A stretch of DNA of 26,552 nucleotides from Actinomycetota bacterium (GTDB lineage: Bacteria > Actinomycetota > Humimicrobiia > Humimicrobiales > Humimicrobiaceae), in the NCBI GenBank assembly GCA_028695395.1, contig JAQVJB010000014.1:1-26552 (forward strand), in the 5' to 3' direction. The notes below the pieces were generated by a model. That model was not told where the DNA came from, did not search any database, and saw only the letters and a program-made list of their open reading frames with translations. Of the stretch, positions 16,110 to 23,989 are shown piece after piece. Each line of letters begins with the position of its first letter. Within the stretch, counting starts at the first letter, position 1. The translations under genes were made by a program, and so were the position numbers.

Positions 16110-17223
16110 CTATGACTTTTCTAATACTTGCCTCATGGCCTAATTTTTCTAGAGCTTCTTTTGAAATAGCTCCGGCATTTTCTCCATGGACCAATATCTT
16201 AAGAATACCTCTTCCAAGAATTTCGGTTGAATGAAAAATGGAAATATCCTCGATATTTACTCCTGCTGAACTTATGGCAAGGGTTATTTCGCTTAAAACT
16301 CCTTTTATATCAGACATTTCGACTCTAACTTCATAAAGCTTGGATATGTCTTTGTCAATGTATTTTGGAAGGTTAAGACGTGCTTCCTTGGCACTATCAT
16401 AATGGTCCTTTATGTATTCTTCATTATTGCTTAATAAACTTTTCTTAAATCTATTTAAGAAATCAATATAATCATTGATGGAATTTATTATCTCTTCCTT
16501 GTTTTCCATGCTTACATCGACCCACATTTTCGGATTAGAAGCTGCAATCCTGGTCATATCCCTAAAACCTCCTGCACATAGCTTAAAAAGATTTTTTAAG
16601 GTTTTTTGCTTACTGTCGACAAGAGCAACCAGATTTGTCGAAAGTATGTGAGGGAGATGGCTTATAAGTGATACTATTTTATCATGTTCGTTAGGAGACA
16701 CAGTTATCACTTTCGCTCCTATTTTTGTGAATAAATTATGCAGGGCTACCAAAGCTTCTGATTTGGTAGTATCTGTCGGGGTGAGGATATAATAAGCATT
16801 TAAGAAAAGATCGGATTTAGCACTTAAAACCCCGTCATTTTCTGAACCTGCCATAGGATGACCGCCGATAAATATTACACCTTTAGGCAGTATTTTATTT
16901 ATTTTCTCAACAATATTTAATTTTGCACTCCCGACATCAGTCACTATCGTATCATTTTTCAAATGATTTTTAATTTCCTGGGCAATATCTGCAATCAGTC
17001 TTACCGGTGTTGCAATAATGACAAGGTCTGCATCAGCTACTGCTTCTTTGTAATTAGTAGCAGCTTTATCGATTATTTTTCTATATACTGCGATGCTTAA
17101 TGATTCAGGATCCCTGTCAAAACCTGTAACTACTATATCCTTTTTTATATTTTTAAGTGAAATAGCTAAAGAACCTCCTATCAGTCCCAAACCAATCACT
17201 GAAATATTTTTTATATTTTTCAT
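16096..17223 (-). CDS. tyrA: Prephenate dehydrogenase with C-terminal ACT domain
   Basis: Oxidative decarboxylation of prephenate to 4-hydroxyphenylpyruvate for tyrosine synthesis. The N-terminal Rossmann motif is GLGLIGGSLA (residues 11-20). GGHPMAGSENDG carries the conserved substrate-site HPM.G element, and SHLPHILSTNL and FRDMTRIAASNP belong to the helical dimerisation domain. The last ~80 residues form an ACT domain (EVRVEMSDIKGVLSEIT, NIEDISIFHS), suggesting feedback control by tyrosine or phenylalanine. Length is 375 residues. AAAGG lies near the ATG. A 120-base gap upstream, larger than its neighbours' gaps, suggests that a new transcript starts here, leading into aroA. Confidence 0.95.
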   Translation of the reverse strand: MKNIKNISVIGLGLIGGSLAISLKNIKKDIVVTGFDRDPESLSIAVYRKIIDKAATNYKEAVADADLVIIATPVRLIADIAQEIKNHLKNDTIVTDVGSAKLNIVEKINKILPKGVIFIGGHPMAGSENDGVLSAKSDLFLNAYYILTPTDTTKSEALVALHNLFTKIGAKVITVSPNEHDKIVSLISHLPHILSTNLVALVDSKQKTLKNLFKLCAGGFRDMTRIAASNPKMWVDVSMENKEEIINSINDYIDFLNRFKKSLLSNNEEYIKDHYDSAKEARLNLPKYIDKDISKLYEVRVEMSDIKGVLSEITLAISSAGVNIEDISIFHSTEILGRGILKILVHGENAGAISKEALEKLGHEASIRKVIGDDE

Positions 17224-17277
17224 TTATTCAACCTTTTCACTGATTAAGAATATCCTTAAACTTTTTAAATAATAAGA

Positions 17278-17314
17278 TTTTTATATTTTTTAATTATAAT
17301 AAAAAATATAAAAA
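17278..17314. repeat. Perfect AT-only inverted repeat between rluB and tyrA
   Basis: TTTTTATATTTTTTA (17278-17292) and its exact complement (17300-17314) flank a 7-base loop, giving a 15-base perfect stem with no G-C pair. It lies in the 120-base gap between the rluB stop and the tyrA start. A minus-strand TATAAT (17298-17293) sits in the loop but has no convincing -35. It could be a weak bidirectional terminator or a regulator site, or chance in AT-rich DNA. Confidence 0.4.
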
Positions 17315-17343
17315 TTATTTGAGAAATTTAAATTTTCATTAAT

Positions 17344-18072
17344 TCAGGTATTTTTATTTTTTTGGAAGATATTATTAATATCTTCATCACCTAGAATCCG
17401 ATAACTTCCTTCCTTTATATCTTTTAAATCCAGCTCCCCTATTTTTATTCTTTTAAGGTCTGTGACTTTATAACCCAGATAATTAAATAGTCTTCTAAGT
17501 ATTCTTTTCCTGCCTTCATGTATCGTGATTTCTATCTTTTCAGTTTTTTCTTTTAATGTTTGCTTAATCAGTCTTGAAACAATTATTTTTTGATTGCCTA
17601 TCTTTACGCCGTTTATTATTTTTTTACTATCTGTACTTTCAAGAGGTTTGTTAAGCACTATTTCATATGTTTTTGTAATCATATATCTCGGATGCGTGAT
17701 TTTTAATGCAAAATCACCATCATTTGTCAATAAGATCAACCCTCTTGAATTTAAATCAAGTCTACCCACTGGGAATAATCTTATATTATTTTTAAAGCCT
17801 TTAACCAGGTCAAGAACTGTTTTTCTTTTAAAACTGTCTTTTACAGTACTTAAATATCCTTCTGGTTTATTCAGCGCAATATATATTTTTTCTGATATTG
17901 CTATTTCTTCATCAAGAAATTTTACCTTGTCTTTAGATGGGTCTATTTTAGTGCTTAAATCTTTTACTACTATTCCATTTACTCTTATTTTTCCTTCAAG
18001 GACCAATAATTCGCTTTTTCTCCTTGAAGCTACTCCTGAATTTGAAAGAAACCTGGCTATTCTCATTAACAA
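17344..18072 (-). CDS. rluB: 23S rRNA pseudouridine synthase, RluB-like
   Basis: RsuA/RluB/RluE/RluF family pseudouridine synthase; the location after scpA-scpB is the typical place of rluB in Gram-positive genomes, so 23S rRNA is the likely target. An S4 RNA-binding domain covers about residues 3-55 (MRIARFLSNSGVASRRKSE). The catalytic domain has the GRLD motif with D106 in FPVGRLDLNSRGL, plus LLTNDGDFA, HEGRKRILRRLF and LKRIKIG. Length is about 240. Two starts are possible: TTG at 18072, directly after the scpB stop, or ATG at 18066. GGAAGA upstream is better placed for the TTG, whereas the ATG matches the usual family N-terminus. Confidence 0.93.
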   Translation of the reverse strand: MLMRIARFLSNSGVASRRKSELLVLEGKIRVNGIVVKDLSTKIDPSKDKVKFLDEEIAISEKIYIALNKPEGYLSTVKDSFKRKTVLDLVKGFKNNIRLFPVGRLDLNSRGLILLTNDGDFALKITHPRYMITKTYEIVLNKPLESTDSKKIINGVKIGNQKIIVSRLIKQTLKEKTEKIEITIHEGRKRILRRLFNYLGYKVTDLKRIKIGELDLKDIKEGSYRILGDEDINNIFQKNKNT

Positions 18073-18648
18073 TTATTGATCTTCCTTTATATTTAATACA
18101 GGTAGTTCATCAAGTTTTTTTAAACCAAGCATTTCAAGAAATTTTGAAGTTGTTCTATATATTATAGGACTACCCTGGACCTTCAGCCTGCCTGCTTCCT
18201 TTACAAGTCCTTTATTAACTAGACTGATTACGATGCTATCGGTTTTAACTCCCCTTATTTCAGCTATCTGCTGTCTGGTTACAGGTTGTTTATAAGCGAT
18301 TATCGCAAGTGTCTCAAGAGCAGCCTGGGTAATGTATACTTTCTGTGAAGTATTAACAAAATTTTTAAGTAAATCTTTCAAGGCAGGATTGCTGTACATT
18401 CTATAGCCATTGCCGATTTTCCTTATGATAAAACCTCTATTACTTTTTATGTACTCTTCCTCAAGAATATCTATTGTTTCCTGAATTTTATTTTTTTCAT
18501 AATTCAGTAATTTAGATATTTCATTAGGAGTAACAGGTTTTTCGCAAATAAATAATATCCCCTCGATGCAGGTTTTAATATCCGGCCGGCCTTCCATAAG
18601 TTCATCATATAATGATGATGGAAAATATTTTTTTTCTTCTTCTGTCAT
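18073..18648 (-). CDS. scpB: Segregation and condensation protein B
   Basis: A 191-residue kleisin-associated subunit of the SMC-ScpAB condensin complex acting on the nucleoid. It is built of two winged-helix domains: the first about residues 20-95 (KTCIEGILFICEKPVTPNEISKLL), the second about 100-185 with the hallmark QAALETLAIIAYKQPVTRQQIAEIRGV and GLVKEAGRLKVQGSPIIYRTT. The gene lies between scpA (32-base gap) and rluB (abutting), the standard arrangement. The smc gene itself is not in the window. Confidence 0.95.
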   Translation of the reverse strand: MTEEEKKYFPSSLYDELMEGRPDIKTCIEGILFICEKPVTPNEISKLLNYEKNKIQETIDILEEEYIKSNRGFIIRKIGNGYRMYSNPALKDLLKNFVNTSQKVYITQAALETLAIIAYKQPVTRQQIAEIRGVKTDSIVISLVNKGLVKEAGRLKVQGSPIIYRTTSKFLEMLGLKKLDELPVLNIKEDQ

Positions 18649-18680
18649 TTTAAATCATTTTAAAAATAGTATACTAAAAA

Positions 18681-19439
18681 TCAAGCTGCAATCTTTTTTA
18701 TAATTATTTCTCCGAATATTTCAAACTGCTCAATATCAATAGTCTCATTTTTATATAGTTCAAGTATTGATAAGAAAGAAACTACTATATCAATAAGGTC
18801 TTTGTAATCAACAGTAAGTTCTTTAAAGGAAATATTATCTTTTGACTGAAGTACTGTTTTTATCCTGTTTATTTCCTGAAATATATTTTTTGTTATTTTT
18901 TTATTATAGAATTCGGCAACATTGAATTTTTCCTGTTTTGATGTCAATAATCTTGAAGCGATGCACTGAAGATCTTTTGCTTTTATTTTTTTAAGTACTT
19001 CATTAAAAAAATCAAAAAATTCTTCCTCAACAGGAGCTTCTCTTAAAAAATATACTTCTTCATTTTCTATTAATTCAGAAAAATATCCGCTTATCTCCCT
19101 GAATGCTTTGTATTCATCCTCTCTAAGCTTAAGAATATCCAGGTTATTATCCTTCTCTTCCTGCATATCATTATCATTTCTTGAGGGAATCAATGATTTG
19201 GATTTCAAATTAAGCATAATGGATACCATATAAACAAAACCGGAAAGCTCCTCAAGCGTTCTATGCTTTCTATCAGTGATGTATTTTAGAAATGCACTGA
19301 TTATATCGCTTATTTTTATTTCATAAATGAATTCTCTTTTTTTTGAAACTACTTCAAGTAAAACATTTAAAGGGCCACTAAAATAATCAAAATCAATTAT
19401 GAAATCACTGATTTGCCCTGTTTTATAAATATCATTCAA
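18681..19439 (-). CDS. scpA: Segregation and condensation protein A
   Basis: A 252-residue kleisin subunit that bridges SMC dimers. The N-terminal hallmark is DFDYFSGPLNVLLEVVSKK (about 17-35), followed by the helical region binding the SMC neck (SGFVYMVSIMLNLKSKSLIP) and a C-terminal winged helix (about 190-252). The middle is acidic and variable, as is normal. The start is a TTG at 19439 that overlaps the trpS stop by 8 bases, and AAGGGA lies about 13 bases ahead. The trpS-scpA-scpB-rluB order recurs in many Gram-positive genomes. Confidence 0.92.
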   Translation of the reverse strand: MNDIYKTGQISDFIIDFDYFSGPLNVLLEVVSKKREFIYEIKISDIISAFLKYITDRKHRTLEELSGFVYMVSIMLNLKSKSLIPSRNDNDMQEEKDNNLDILKLREDEYKAFREISGYFSELIENEEVYFLREAPVEEEFFDFFNEVLKKIKAKDLQCIASRLLTSKQEKFNVAEFYNKKITKNIFQEINRIKTVLQSKDNISFKELTVDYKDLIDIVVSFLSILELYKNETIDIEQFEIFGEIIIKKIAA

Positions 19440-20418
19440 TTCCCAGTTTTTCCCTTACTATTTTTATCGTTGATGAAGCAACATTTTTCACATGGTCTTT
19501 CCCATCTTTAAGAACATTGCTTACATATCCTACATCTGCTTCAAGCGCTTTTCTTTTTTCCTGGAAATCCTTAAGTGAATCAAATATAATACCTGCTATC
19601 TCATCTTTACATTTTATGCATCCTATTTTGCCATTTTTGCATCTATTCTCTATATCTCCAATTCCATCATTAAGATAGATTTTATAAAATGAGAATACAT
19701 TACAGATTTCCGGATGCCCGGGGTCGCTTATATGTATTCTTGAAGGGTCGGTTATCATTTGCCTTAACTTGCTTTTAATGGTTTTAAAATCATCAGAAAG
19801 GAAGATAGCATTTCCATAGCTCTTGGACATTTTTCTGCCATCCGTTCCTACAACTCTTGTTGATTTTGATAATAGCTCTTTTGGCTCCTTAAAGTAATCT
19901 CCGTAAAAAGAATTGAATCTTCTGGCTATTTCTCTGGTAAGCTCAAGATGTGGAAGCTGGTCCTCTCCGACAGGTACGATATCTGCATTTATTATTAATA
20001 TGTCTGCCGCCATTAAAACGGGGTAACTTAAAAAACCCAAAGTAGAGATATCTTTGCTTTTTAATTCCTTGACCTGTTCTTTATATGTCGGGCATCTTTC
20101 AAGCCATGAAAGAGGTGTTATCATAGAAAGATAAAGAGTAAGTTCAGAAATCTCAGCTATATCGGATTGTCTGTAGAGATGAGTAATTTTAGGGTCTATG
20201 CCCAGTGCCAATAAATCAATAGCGCATTCAAAAAGATTATTTTTTATATTCCCAGGATTATGGTACTCAGTAGATAAAGCATGCCAGTCAACAAGGAAAA
20301 AATAATTATCATAATTATTTTGGAATTTTATCATATTTACAATATTTCCATGTAAATGCCCCAGATGCAATTTACCAGTAGGCCTGAACCCCGTAAGCAT
20401 TATCTTTTTTTCAACCAT
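19432..20418 (-). CDS. trpS: Tryptophanyl-tRNA synthetase with Fe-S-type cysteine motif
   Basis: Class I synthetase charging tRNA-Trp. The HIGH-type motif is HLGH (18-21) in TGKLHLGHLHG and the KMSKS loop is KMSKS (196-200). GEDQLPHLELTREIARRFN is the standard middle signature. Four cysteines form C239-x20-C260-x6-C267-x2-C270 in the anticodon-binding region. Thermotoga maritima TrpRS has nearly the same arrangement (C-x22-C-x6-C-x2-C, as I recall) and binds a [4Fe-4S] cluster there. Length is 328 residues. The start ATG has GGGAG 8 bases ahead. The gene follows the site-2 protease by 45 bases and overlaps scpA. Confidence 0.95.
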   Translation of the reverse strand: MVEKKIMLTGFRPTGKLHLGHLHGNIVNMIKFQNNYDNYFFLVDWHALSTEYHNPGNIKNNLFECAIDLLALGIDPKITHLYRQSDIAEISELTLYLSMITPLSWLERCPTYKEQVKELKSKDISTLGFLSYPVLMAADILIINADIVPVGEDQLPHLELTREIARRFNSFYGDYFKEPKELLSKSTRVVGTDGRKMSKSYGNAIFLSDDFKTIKSKLRQMITDPSRIHISDPGHPEICNVFSFYKIYLNDGIGDIENRCKNGKIGCIKCKDEIAGIIFDSLKDFQEKRKALEADVGYVSNVLKDGKDHVKNVASSTIKIVREKLGIE

Positions 20419-20463
20419 TTATTATACTCCCAAGTTTTTAGATAAATTAATATTATAATATCT

Positions 20464-21219
20464 TTAATTCAAAAAAAATCTCCACCAGAAACCGAGATTT
20501 AAAAAGAGAAAATTAATAACAGGATTTAAAAAAGTCCAGAAAAATCTTCCAAAAAACATCAGTATAGCGAAAATTAAAAAAAATCCTATCCTCCCGATAC
20601 TCAAGTATCTGTACATGGCTCTTTCTGGAAGAAAGGATGCGATTATTTTTGAACCATCAAGAGGAGGTATAGGTAAAAAATTAAAAATAGCTAAGAAAAT
20701 ACTTATTCTAATCGCATAAACAAACATCGCGCTTATTACTCCAAAAAAGCTAAAAGAAGTCTGGCCTATAAAAGAAAAATTTAACCCTTGGGCGAGAATC
20801 ATGCTTGCAGGCTGTTTTGATATTGCGGAATATATTAATATTATCAATCCATAAACAGAACCGATTAAAAAAGCAACTACAAGATTGGTTCCCGGTCCGG
20901 CTATGGAAGTATTTCTCAGGCCTTTCCTGAAATTCCTGAAATAGGTAGGATTGATAGGTACAGGTTTTGCATAAGCAAAAATAATATTCGATCTTAAAAG
21001 AATCAGAAGAATCGGTAAGATTATGCTTCCTATTATATCTATATGCTTCAATGGGTTCATTGTAAGTCTTCCCATGTTCTTAGCAGTATAATCACCATTT
21101 TTTAAAGCGATATATCCATGCATTACTTCATGAGGAATAACTGCAAGATAAATTCCAGGAATTGCTATAAGCAATTGCAATATAAAATTTTTAAATTCTG
21201 CAAATATATTATCAAACAT
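20464..21219 (-). CDS. Site-2 protease family (M50) membrane metalloprotease
   Basis: A 251-residue polytopic membrane protein of peptidase family M50, the short type without PDZ or CBS domains. The zinc motif HEVMH lies at residues 30-34 inside the first hydrophobic segment (about 13-35). The second metal ligand is D188 in NFLPIPPLDGSK. Further membrane segments lie at about 62-82, 108-134, 156-182 and 208-245. The substrate is unknown. This short form is commonly found next to trpS, scpA and scpB, as here, but no functional link is established. A promoter-like TATAAT precedes it. Confidence 0.9.
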   Translation of the reverse strand: MFDNIFAEFKNFILQLLIAIPGIYLAVIPHEVMHGYIALKNGDYTAKNMGRLTMNPLKHIDIIGSIILPILLILLRSNIIFAYAKPVPINPTYFRNFRKGLRNTSIAGPGTNLVVAFLIGSVYGLIILIYSAISKQPASMILAQGLNFSFIGQTSFSFFGVISAMFVYAIRISIFLAIFNFLPIPPLDGSKIIASFLPERAMYRYLSIGRIGFFLIFAILMFFGRFFWTFLNPVINFLFLNLGFWWRFFLN

Positions 21220-21261
21220 TTTAATACTCTCTAGTTAAGTTAATTTCAAATAATTTTGCCA

Positions 21262-21267
21262 ATTATA
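21262..21267 (-). promoter_or_regulatory. Possible -10 box ahead of the M50 protease gene
   Basis: The minus strand carries TATAAT (21267-21262) about 43 bases ahead of the M50 start, in the 85-base gap after xerD. The -35 candidate 17 bases upstream, TTAAAT, matches only half the consensus. The gap suggests a separate transcript for M50-trpS-scpA-scpB-rluB. Confidence 0.35.
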
Positions 21268-21304
21268 CAACCTTTTTAATAAAAATTTAAATTAACGCAA
21301 CTAT

Positions 21305-22228
21305 TTAACCAGATTTTTTGTTTCTTGGATGGTTTTTAAAAAAAGATTCTTTTATAAAATCTTTATTGATATTTGTATAAATCTGCGTTGTAGATATACT
21401 GCTATGACCAAGAAGTTCCTGTACCAGCCTGAGATCTGCGCCGTTCTGAAGAAGATGTGTTGCAAAAGAGTGCCTGAATAAATGAGGATAAATATTTTTT
21501 TCAGGATTTATTTTTTTTTCATATTTTTTTAATATTTTCCAAAATCCCTGCCTGGTCAGCCTATTGCCATTTTTATTTAAAAAAACATAATCGCTTGTTT
21601 TTTTATTTACATTAATCGGATGTATTTTTGGTCTGGCAGCTTTTACATAAGATGTGAGAAATTCCTGAGAGGTTCTTCCTATCGGCACCATTCTTTCTTT
21701 ATTCCCTTTTCCAATAAACCTTAACATTGAATTTTCATAATCTATATTATTTAATTTTAAATTTACAATTTCGCTAACTCTTAAACCGGATGAATAAAGC
21801 AGTTCAAACATAGCCCTGTCTCTTAATTGTAATTTAGACGAAAAAGGAATACTGTTAAGAAAATCCTGTATTTCTCTTTCTTCTAATACCTCAAGCAAGC
21901 TATAAGCTTTTTTCGGGTTTTTTATCTCATAGAACGGGTTAGATTGTATAAGCTCGTTTTTTAAAGCGAATCTGTAAAAAGATCTTATCGAGGAAAGCAA
22001 TCTTGATATAGTCGTTTCGCTGTACCTATTATGAAAACTCTTTAATAATTCCAGTATTTCTTCATATTTCATATTAAGTACATCTATTTTTTCAAACTCT
22101 ATATAATTAAAAAAAATATTAATATCACGGATATATGAATTTATTGTATTATCAGAGAGCATCTTCTCGAATTTAAGGTAATCATTAAATTCACTTATCA
22201 GTTTAATATTTTTTTTTATTTTAATCAT
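21305..22228 (-). CDS. xerD: Tyrosine recombinase XerD/XerC-like
   Basis: Site-specific recombinase expected to resolve chromosome dimers at dif with FtsK. An N-terminal SAM-like core-binding domain (about 9-95) precedes the catalytic domain with all key residues: R150 in SSGLRVSE, K174 in GKGNKER, H249 and R252 in HLFRHSFATH, H275 in LLGHSS and nucleophile Y284 in IYTNI. Length is 307 residues. Its chromosomal place between NUDIX/pyrG and the scp genes matches actinobacterial xerD, which supports a housekeeping rather than phage or integron role. No dif-like site was recognised in the window. Confidence 0.93.
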   Translation of the reverse strand: MIKIKKNIKLISEFNDYLKFEKMLSDNTINSYIRDINIFFNYIEFEKIDVLNMKYEEILELLKSFHNRYSETTISRLLSSIRSFYRFALKNELIQSNPFYEIKNPKKAYSLLEVLEEREIQDFLNSIPFSSKLQLRDRAMFELLYSSGLRVSEIVNLKLNNIDYENSMLRFIGKGNKERMVPIGRTSQEFLTSYVKAARPKIHPINVNKKTSDYVFLNKNGNRLTRQGFWKILKKYEKKINPEKNIYPHLFRHSFATHLLQNGADLRLVQELLGHSSISTTQIYTNINKDFIKESFFKNHPRNKKSG

Positions 22229-22275
22229 AGCAGCAATCTTAGCAATTAAATATCATAAAGAAATAATTAAACTAT

Positions 22276-22851
22276 TTATTTTTTACTATTATTTATATAA
22301 TCTCTTGCCATCAGAATCCCTATTATACTTTTTGCATCTTTTATCTTGCCATCATAAATCCATGAAAGGCATTTATCTAAAGGTACCTTTATTATTTGTA
22401 AAAATTCATCATCGTCAGGATTGTTTTCTCTTTTTTTAAAATCTAATGCAATAAAAAGATGCAATAGCTCATTGGAGAATCCAGGTGTTGTTAAAAATGA
22501 GGTAAGATGCATAAGTTTTCCACCTATTGCACCGACTTCTTCCTGCAGTTCTCTTTCTGCACATTTCACAGGCAGCTCGTCTTTGTCAAGCTTGCCTGCA
22601 GGTATTTCAATCAGGACTTCTTCAACAGGATATCTGTATTGCCTTATTAAAATTATCTCATTATTTTCATTAACAGGTACGACTGCTACAGCCCCGGGAT
22701 GACAGACTTTTTCTCTTGTGGCTTTCTTATCATTCGGGAGTAAAATTTCATCAAAATATACCTTTATTATTTTTCCACTGAAAACAGCCTTTGAATTTAT
22801 TTTTTTTTCTATCAGTTTTTCATCACTATTTAATTCTGTTTTGTAGTCCAA
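22276..22851 (-). CDS. NUDIX hydrolase, ADP-ribose pyrophosphatase-like
   Basis: Probably hydrolyses ADP-ribose or a similar nucleoside diphosphate derivative to AMP plus a phosphosugar. The complete NUDIX box GX5EX7REUXEEXGU is seen as GKLDKDE...RELQEEVGA, preceded by HPGAVAVVPV and QYRYPVEEVLIEIPAG, characteristic of the ADP-ribose pyrophosphatase branch. The open frame extends to TTG 22869, overlapping the M20 gene by 14 bases. I place the start at TTG 22851, four bases after the M20 stop, because GGAGAAAGG is well spaced for it and no ribosome binding site precedes 22869. In actinobacteria a NUDIX gene also lies between pyrG and xerD. Confidence 0.92.
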   Translation of the reverse strand: MDYKTELNSDEKLIEKKINSKAVFSGKIIKVYFDEILLPNDKKATREKVCHPGAVAVVPVNENNEIILIRQYRYPVEEVLIEIPAGKLDKDELPVKCAERELQEEVGAIGGKLMHLTSFLTTPGFSNELLHLFIALDFKKRENNPDDDEFLQIIKVPLDKCLSWIYDGKIKDAKSIIGILMARDYINNSKK

Positions 22852-22855
22852 AATA

Positions 22856-23989
22856 TTACCTTTCTCCAAAAATACAGATTTCTATTATTAGTTTTGCAAG
22901 TTTTATTAATTCATTGAATGATATATATTCATCAACGGAATGACAATTTTCAAAACCTGAAGCCAGGTTGATTGCAATTTTATTTTTTGCATTAAAATTA
23001 TTTGTATCACTTCCTCCTCCTGTAGGCCTCAATCTGGGCTTTATTCCAATTTTTTCAATTGCTCTTTTTGCAGTCTTGACAGCAATATTATTCTCATCAA
23101 AACTATATCCGTCATATTCCCTTGATATTTCGTATTCAAGCTTTGCTTTATATTCATCAGTTGCTTTTCTGAAATTATCAACTATTTCCTTTGTTACCTT
23201 TTCAAGTTTTTCTTCATGCATGCTCCTTGCTTCAATATTGACAATTGTTGTTTCCGGAACAACATTTGTTTCTATTCCCCCTTTTATTTTACCTATATTG
23301 CATGTTGTTTCTTCGTCTATTCTTCCTGAAGAGGTGTTGCATATTGCAAAGGCAGCTGCTTTTATTGAATTAATACCTTTTTCAGGGCTGACGCCCGCAT
23401 GGGAAGCTTTACCTATTACTTTGATGTCAATTCTATTATGAAAAGGAGCTTTATTTATAACTGTGCCTATGTCGCCGTCTGCATCAAAAACAAATCCTAC
23501 ATCAGCTTCAATATTATTCATGTCTATATGCTTTGAACCAAGTAATCCGGTTTCCTCTCCGACAGTTAGTATAATGTAAATTATACCTGTCTGCAGCTCA
23601 AATTCATTTATTACTTTTATTGCTTCAATAATTGCAGCAATAGCAGCTTTGTCGTCAGCACCCAGTATGTCTTTACCTGTTTTATTTTTTATCAACATAT
23701 CATCTGACATAAAAGGGACTATTTTATCTTCAACTGAAACTGTATCCATATGCGCACTAAGAAAAATAGGCTGATTATTTTTTATGAATTTAGGCGTAAA
23801 TTTAGCGATAATATTTCCTGTCTGGCCACCTATTTTTTTGCCCGTATCATCAACTGACACCTGAAGTCCGGTTTTTTTCAATTCTTCTTCCAGGTAAACA
23901 GCAAGCATACCTTCTTTTTTTGTCGGACTTTTAATAGATAATATTTTAAAGAATTCATTTAACAGTCTTTTCTCATTTATTTTATACAT
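22856..23989 (-). CDS. M20 family metallopeptidase, peptidase T-like
   Basis: A zinc aminopeptidase-type enzyme, closest to the PepT/PepT-like tripeptidase branch, expected to cleave short peptides in the cytosol. The di-zinc site is complete: H80 and D82 in SAHMDTV, bridging D112 in LGADDKAA, catalytic E145/E146 in GEETG, D169 in FDADGD, and the final histidine in SGFENCHSVDEYIS near the C-terminus. A lid/dimerisation domain occupies about residues 185-300. Length is 377. It starts directly after the stop codon of the DUF1461 gene (TAAATG) and leads into the NUDIX gene, so the three are probably cotranscribed. The exact substrate is uncertain. Confidence 0.9.
   Translation of the reverse strand: MYKINEKRLLNEFFKILSIKSPTKKEGMLAVYLEEELKKTGLQVSVDDTGKKIGGQTGNIIAKFTPKFIKNNQPIFLSAHMDTVSVEDKIVPFMSDDMLIKNKTGKDILGADDKAAIAAIIEAIKVINEFELQTGIIYIILTVGEETGLLGSKHIDMNNIEADVGFVFDADGDIGTVINKAPFHNRIDIKVIGKASHAGVSPEKGINSIKAAAFAICNTSSGRIDEETTCNIGKIKGGIETNVVPETTIVNIEARSMHEEKLEKVTKEIVDNFRKATDEYKAKLEYEISREYDGYSFDENNIAVKTAKRAIEKIGIKPRLRPTGGGSDTNNFNAKNKIAINLASGFENCHSVDEYISFNELIKLAKLIIEICIFGER

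Noticed and set aside
17594..18079. Plus-strand frame of 161 codons
   Set aside because: Antisense shadow of rluB, which has complete S4 and catalytic motifs.
20450..20461. Palindrome ATATTATAATAT ahead of trpS as an operator
   Set aside because: Twelve A/T-only bases are expected often by chance in this composition; there are no repeated half-sites.
21305..22228. Tyrosine recombinase as a sign of an integrated element
   Set aside because: Gene order and full-length XerD features match the chromosomal housekeeping recombinase; no attachment repeats, phage genes or tRNA-adjacent junction were seen.
22968..23441. Plus-strand frame of 157 codons, the longest opposing frame
   Set aside because: Lies entirely inside the M20 peptidase gene on the other strand, whose catalytic motifs are intact. 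Its hydrophobic, Ser/Leu-rich translation is typical of an antisense shadow.
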